A program made the translations under genes and the position numbers. The notes below the pieces were generated by a model, which saw nothing but the letters and a program-made list of their open reading frames with translations, made no database searches and was not told the DNA's origin. 34,854 nt of DNA from an uncultured Schlesneria sp. (GTDB lineage Bacteria; Planctomycetota; Planctomycetia; Planctomycetales; Planctomycetaceae), in the NCBI GenBank assembly GCA_903858935.1, contig CAIOKO010000106.1, positions 1-34,854 of the forward strand. The letters are read 5' to 3'. Position 1 is the first letter of the stretch. Each line of letters starts with the position of its first letter. This document shows, piece by piece, positions 32,711 to 34,854 of this stretch.

Positions 32711-32752
32711 AAAAACGAAAACGGGGCCTGCAGAAAATTCCACAGACCCCGT
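32711..32752 (-). terminator. Rho-independent terminator of the PEP-CTERM gene
   Basis: On the minus strand ACGGGGTCTG (32752-32743) pairs with CAGGCCCCGT (32730-32721), 10 bp with one G-T pair, over a 12-nt loop. It is followed by TTTCGTTTTT. It begins 30 nt after the PEP-CTERM stop. Confidence 0.85.
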
Positions 32753-32781
32753 CTTTATATCAGTCTAGGTCATAAGACAAA

Positions 32782-33642
32782 TCAGGCCGCTGGTGCGTTC
32801 TTCTTACGAAACGAACGAGCTGCACCGATCAGGAACAGACTTGAGCCGACGAGGACGATCGTTGATGGCTCGGGGACAGGCGAAGGTGGTGGGGGATCCA
32901 TGTGGCCGGTAATGCTAACGTTGTCCAACAGCGCGAACGGTGGCAGACCTGACGGACCTCCATTTGCGAGGAAGGTCAGGGTTTCACTGGTGGTTGACGC
33001 GGTGAAGGTATAACTGAACGTGTGCCAGCCGGTGAAACCTTCGGACGGGTTGCTGAGATCGCCGTTGGGGTTATCCCCCGTATCTTTGTTGACGTCGCCA
33101 CCCAACGTCACGTGCCAGCCTTGCTGATTTGCGCCAAGTGCGTCGGTGAACTGGGCACCGGCATAACTGAAGGTCAAGTCATACTCATTGCCAGCAGTTA
33201 AACCGTTAATCGTCTGCGAGATTGGTGCATTCGCATACGCAGCATCGGCGCCGAAGACATAGCTTCCGTTTGGGATTGTGCCAGGCCAGCCATTGGCGAC
33301 AGGGCCAACGTTGTGGGGATTTGGGTTGCTGTAAGGGAAGTTCGAAACGCCTGTCGGTGTGTTGGGGCCCCAAATACGAATGGTGCCTGTCGAGGAGTTG
33401 AAGCCCGTGGAGTCGGCGTTGGCATCTAAAACAAAATCAAACGGGATGGTCGTACCGTCCGTTGCGGCGCCAACAGACCAATTATTAAGCGAAGTTACCG
33501 ATCCAATCTGACCAACGCCACCGTTGGATTCGAAGCTCCCGTTCTGCACGAGGTTCGCGGCCATCGCGCTGCCTGACGCCATCAGCATGGCGCCAGCGGC
33601 GAGGACCCGAGCGGTGCTCATCAAAGCTGTAAACTTTCTCAT
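32782..33642 (-). CDS. PEP-CTERM sorting-signal secreted protein
   Basis: The protein has 286 residues; ATG at 33642 has AGGT shortly upstream. It begins with a signal peptide (VLAAGAMLMASGSAMA) and continues NLVQNGSFESNGG, an opening common to secreted carbohydrate-binding-like beta-sandwich proteins. The fold region contains QTINGLTAGNEYDLTFSYAG and TSETLTFLANGG. The C-terminus is a full PEP-CTERM tail: VPEPST, a hydrophobic helix IVLVGSSLFLIGAA, then RSFRKKN. Such tails direct export and processing by an exosortase, usually for exopolysaccharide-associated surface proteins. No exosortase or polysaccharide genes lie in the window, so this is an orphan target. A strong terminator follows and a palindrome lies in its leader. 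Confidence 0.92.
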   Translation of the reverse strand: MRKFTALMSTARVLAAGAMLMASGSAMAANLVQNGSFESNGGVGQIGSVTSLNNWSVGAATDGTTIPFDFVLDANADSTGFNSSTGTIRIWGPNTPTGVSNFPYSNPNPHNVGPVANGWPGTIPNGSYVFGADAAYANAPISQTINGLTAGNEYDLTFSYAGAQFTDALGANQQGWHVTLGGDVNKDTGDNPNGDLSNPSEGFTGWHTFSYTFTASTTSETLTFLANGGPSGLPPFALLDNVSITGHMDPPPPSPVPEPSTIVLVGSSLFLIGAARSFRKKNAPAA

Positions 33643-33692
33643 TGACCTAAAACTTTCTATTCAAGGGCCAAACATGTCTGAGAACAATTTGC

Positions 33693-33718
33693 CGGGAATT
33701 CGCCATTAAGAATTCCCG
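33693..33718. promoter_or_regulatory. Palindrome in the PEP-CTERM leader
   Basis: CGGGAATTC and GAATTCCCG are perfect 9-bp inverted arms separated by 8 nt, centred about 63 nt upstream of the PEP-CTERM start. It could be an operator or a leader hairpin; no regulator is known. Confidence 0.45.
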
Positions 33719-34587
33719 TTGAACACAGGACCAAAAGGTACTCAATAAGAGCTCGAATCGATCGAGCACTCATACGACTTTCATTTCTCGTTAACAAATC
33801 ATGAAAACACGGTCTTCAACAACTCATGTCAACACCAAAAATCTGTCGAATTACAAGTCGTACGCACAAATCGTCTTTCGCAAAAAACTACCGTATCCCC
33901 AAAAAGAAGGTGACTCAAATAGAATCACAACGAGTATCGCATAAAAATACCGGCCGCAATTTAATGCAACATCAGCAAGCAGCGTGTTAACTAGCGTGAA
34001 ATCGGAATTCCTTATCCAGAAATAGGATATGGAGAAAAATGACTCCAACTGCGGTCGCGATGAACGAACCGGCTCATTGAACTATTTAGATTAATTGGCG
34101 ATTTTGTAAAAAACAAGCGCAGGCCACCATTTTCATTTATTCCTCACGGAAAAAATCATTTATTTTTCACAGGTGATGCACAAAAACCATCTGATTGTGG
34201 TTTGGGTGCAAGTTATTGCAGCACGTCGGCTGCGTGCGAGGCGTTTTTCATCAACATTTTCCCATCCGAGCTGTGATTTTCTCAACCTGCTTGCGGGTCG
34301 CACTCGGGACGAGATTCATCTCGGCAAAGCGATCTCGTCAGGCCTCGCAAAGCCAAACGATTATTGAGTTTTGGTTGACGGGGGTGACACATTAATTACT
34401 GTCACATGCGGTTCTCAATATTTTGCAATGAAGATTGAACCACGGGACTTAACTGCCCGAGCCCGAAGAACAGTTGGCACTGCGGTATCCATCATTAGAA
34501 ACGTTAGCCCGACGCGCAAGTTTTGAAGTTGCTCTCTTTGGTGTTTCGAGAACGGGTTACCCACAAGAATATGCGAGTTTAATTGGA

Positions 34588-34625
34588 ATTTAACGCAAAG
34601 ACGCCAAGGCGCAGAGACGGAAAGG
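34588..34625 (+). repeat. ACGCAAAGACGCCAAGG-type intergenic repeat
   Basis: AACGCAAAGACGCCAAGGCG followed by CAGAGACGGAAAGG is a purine-rich short-period sequence with a GACGC/GGCGC-like step of 7-9 nt. Similar sequences occur as dispersed intergenic repeats in many bacterial genomes. No coding role is evident. Confidence 0.6.
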
Positions 34626-34654
34626 AAAAAAGCCAGGGAAGCTCGACCTCAGAC

Positions 34655-34690
34655 CAAAGTAGCCGTCGTCGCTCCGAGGCCGTCATTTTT
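34655..34690 (-). repeat. Third partial copy of the element A/B end repeat
   Basis: AAAGTAGCCGTCGTCGCTCC at 34656-34675 matches the left end of element B (AAAGTAGCCATCATCGCTCC) with two substitutions and is followed by GAGGCCGTC and a T-run. Only one end is visible, so the copy is partial or its partner is outside the window. Confidence 0.7.
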
Positions 34691-34854
34691 TTGCGAGGAT
34701 GGCTTCAAACGGCTGTCCGAAATCTTTTTCCGTTTGCCGCGAATTTGTTTTTAGCGGCATCGGTAGTCAGATTTTGAATGACGTCTGCGCTCTTCTGATC
34801 CCTTTTCGTTTGGCAGAGGCGATTTTGTGTGTCTTCAAAATGTGTTTTTATCAA

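Larger units (their letters stand above)
33643..34854. other. Gene-free AT-rich region upstream of the PEP-CTERM gene
   Basis: No credible gene is seen in 1.2 kb; the short frames present lack Shine-Dalgarno sites and family features. It should hold the PEP-CTERM promoter: TTGACA on the minus strand (33832-33827) is a possible -35 with only a weak -10 (TGTTTT 17 nt on). Other palindromes are GCTCGA/TCGAGC (33751-33767) and GTGACA/TGTCAC (34384-34405). Repeats near the right end are listed separately. Confidence 0.5.

Noticed and set aside
33851-34048. 65-codon leftward frame with aromatic residues
   Set aside because: It lies in AT-rich DNA, with no Shine-Dalgarno site and no support from neighbours.
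34384-34405. GTGACA/TGTCAC palindrome as a CRP-type site
   Set aside because: The arms are separated by 10 nt rather than the 6 expected for TGTGA-N6-TCACA, and no gene starts nearby.

Overview
The window looks like a planctomycete chromosome (Planctomycetota, probably order Planctomycetales). This is inferred from family content: a very large Ser/Thr kinase–WD40 protein, a WD40–caspase-fold protein, multihaem cytochromes with a cyclic-nucleotide-binding (cNMP) partner, a GAF–HlyD fusion, a PEP-CTERM protein, an M50 peptidase–HlyD fusion with a short SecA-like ATPase, and many degenerate intergenic repeats. No rRNA, tRNA, CRISPR array, transposase or integrase was seen.

Layout. (1) 1-5976: a leftward cNMP-domain gene (cut by the window edge, carrying 138-bp tandem repeats) diverges from a rightward three-gene electron-transfer operon: a b-type-like membrane protein, a decahaem cytochrome c and a c554-like pentahaem cytochrome. 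(2) 6069-17417: an envelope and export-like locus. It holds a leftward periplasmic adaptor, a rightward GAF–TM–HlyD protein, a leftward NDH-2-like dehydrogenase with a C-terminal cNMP domain, then a rightward run of an M50 metallopeptidase–HlyD membrane protein, a SecA-like ATPase and an MGH1-like glucosidase that overlaps the SecA-like gene by 8 nt. (3) 17418-19291: debris with repeats, a decayed small membrane-protein gene and one intact hypothetical gene. (4) 19292-27230: a leftward two-gene operon in which the WD40–caspase-fold gene is followed by the kinase–WD40 gene with an 11-bp gap. (5) 28546-31827: a rightward pair, a putative outer-membrane barrel and an FHA-like–GAF–class III cyclase, flanked by inverted copies of one repeat family. 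(6) 32142-34854: a small hypothetical gene, an inverted-repeat element, a PEP-CTERM gene with a clear terminator, and a gene-free AT-rich tail with more repeats.

Candidate systems. The strongest candidate for an undescribed machine is region 2. Three HlyD-type proteins are present, but there is no ABC, RND or MFS pump. The only membrane-embedded component is the M50–HlyD fusion, and the only ATPase is a truncated SecA paralogue. The second candidate is the kinase/caspase-fold WD40 operon, where the caspase Cys is kept but the His position reads Leu. A third theme is cyclic nucleotides: two redox-associated cNMP sensors and one class III cyclase with unusual substrate-specificity positions lie within 35 kb. 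A striking DNA structure is a near-perfect 31-bp-arm palindrome inside the GAF–HlyD coding sequence.
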